Assembly (NCBI GenBank): GCA_016302215.1
Contig: JAEDNZ010000085.1
Location: 1 to 8,071, forward strand
Direction: 5' to 3'
Length of the DNA stretch: 8,071 nt
Source: Muribaculaceae bacterium
GTDB taxonomy: Bacteria; Bacteroidota; Bacteroidia; Bacteroidales; Muribaculaceae
Notes under the pieces: generated by a model
Told to the model about the DNA's origin: nothing
Seen by the model: only the letters and a program-made list of their open reading frames with translations
Databases searched by the model: none
Shown here: positions 7,725 through 8,071 of the stretch, one piece after another
Layout of the letters: every line of letters starts with the position of its first letter
How positions within the stretch are numbered: the stretch's first letter is position 1
Program-made: the position numbers and the translations under genes

Positions 7725-7767
7725 ATTTCCTCACTCGCTCGTCCTCGCAAGCTCGCCGGGTATATGT

Positions 7768-7957
7768 CCAAAGGCAGGTCTTCTGACTCGTTTCTTTCTC
7801 ATCGCCTTCCCGGGAGGCTAATCCCAGTGACTTGGCTCTACGGCAGACTCTTCTGCTCGGCCTTGATGAGAAATTTTGCTGAAACTCACAGCAGCGGGAC
7901 TGTTCGGGATTTGCACCCGATTCCCTTTTAAGCCGCGCCTCGGCGCAGCACCTTTTT
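7768..7957 (-). promoter_or_regulatory. Cobalamin (B12) riboswitch aptamer
   Basis: This is a cis-acting RNA that binds a cobalamin and represses the downstream uptake operon. Read on the minus strand it shows the conserved core in order: GGTGC at the 5' end (7952-7948), TTAAAAGGGAATCGGGTGC and AAATCCCGAACAGTCCCGC with the CTGCTGTGAG that follows, a GCAGA-AGAG-TCTGC hairpin, AAGTCACTGGG (the GCCACTG-type element), CCCGGGAAGGC, and the B12 box AGTCAGAAGACCTGCC (about 7773-7788). A P1 closing stem can form between AAAGG (7955-7951) and CCTTT (7774-7770). It lies between a predicted promoter and btuB on the same strand. The aptamer assignment is firm; the mechanism of its expression platform is not resolved. 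Confidence 0.95.
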
Positions 7958-7963
7958 CGCTCG

Positions 7964-7996
7964 CAAAGGTAATGTTTTTTTATATTTCTGCAAAAA
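7964..7996 (-). promoter_or_regulatory. Bacteroidetes-type promoter of the B12 uptake operon
   Basis: The minus strand has TTTTTG (7996-7991, holding the -33 element TTTG) and TACCTTTG (7971-7964), an exact match to the Bacteroidetes -7 consensus TAnnTTTG. The spacer is 19 nt, within the usual range. Transcription would start around 7956-7958, right at the first base pairs of the riboswitch P1 stem, which strengthens the call. It would drive btuB and the genes downstream. Confidence 0.8.
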
Positions 7997-8071
7997 TTTT
8001 TTTCTTTCACGGCCGGCGATAGCTCGCCGCGACAGCTTTTCCAACTTTTATTCTTTGCTAATGCTTTTTAA
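7997..8071. other. Intergenic sequence upstream of the operon promoter, with a GC-rich hairpin
   Basis: No gene is seen here. The sequence is A/T-rich apart from a perfect inverted repeat at 8014-8029 (CGGCGA, loop TAGC, TCGCCG; six base pairs). On the plus strand it is followed by a short T-run (TTTT at 8037-8040), so it may be a weak terminator for a rightward transcript. It could also be a structural element upstream of the promoter. The neighbouring gene on this side lies outside the window. Confidence 0.4.

Larger units (their letters stand above)
7599..7767 (-). other. Leader between cobalamin riboswitch and btuB; possible expression platform
   Basis: This stretch lies between the aptamer and the TTG of btuB. 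It holds no gene I trust. It contains a repeated GCGAG motif just after the aptamer, a candidate bulged hairpin followed by a U-run (7693-7724), and an unproven 27-codon ORF (7609-7692). The switch by which cobalamin binding silences btuB must lie here or in pairing with the aptamer, but I could not deduce a definite alternative structure by eye. Confidence 0.5.

Noticed and set aside
7609..8010. 133-codon minus-strand ORF covering the promoter, riboswitch and leader
   Set aside because: Most of it is the cobalamin riboswitch and the promoter; the translation has no family features. Only its last 27 codons are kept, as a speculative leader ORF.

Overview
The window looks like chromosomal DNA of a Bacteroidales bacterium. 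The evidence is a Bacteroidetes-type promoter (TTTG, then TAnnTTTG), the lack of Shine-Dalgarno sequences, lipoproteins of the Bacteroides BtuG kind, and a type IX secretion (T9SS) style C-terminal tail. The moderately GC-rich sequence and the T9SS tail would fit a Muribaculaceae-like or Prevotella-like gut commensal better than Bacteroides proper, but I cannot fix the genus.

Everything reads leftward on the minus strand as one apparent vitamin B12 capture operon. From right to left it holds: a small hairpin (8014-8029); a promoter (7964-7996); a cobalamin riboswitch (about 7768-7957) that starts almost at the predicted transcription start; a leader of about 170 nt with a candidate hairpin/U-run and a possible 27-codon mini-ORF; btuB, the TonB-dependent outer-membrane cobalamin receptor (5589-7598); btuG, a surface beta-propeller lipoprotein (4379-5563); a PKD-like lipoprotein (3237-4397) overlapping btuG by 19 bp; a secreted protein with a T9SS-type tail (2249-3226); and a large secreted protein carrying Ig-like segments and a second, DUF5074-type propeller. 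This last gene starts at 2225, runs off the window at base 1, and is broken by a frame change between about 1612 and 1551.

The likely joint function is that surface proteins bind corrinoids outside the cell and pass them to BtuB for TonB-driven import, while the riboswitch shuts the operon off when B12 is plentiful. BtuB and BtuG are assigned with confidence. A B12 role for the other three is inferred from the operon, from family resemblance, and from the DUF5074 propeller in the last one. The most unusual aspects are the pair of related secreted proteins after the PKD-like lipoprotein, the mixture of lipid anchoring and T9SS-type anchoring in one B12 locus, and the frameshifted second propeller protein. 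No tRNA, rRNA, CRISPR array, insertion sequence or plus-strand gene is supported.
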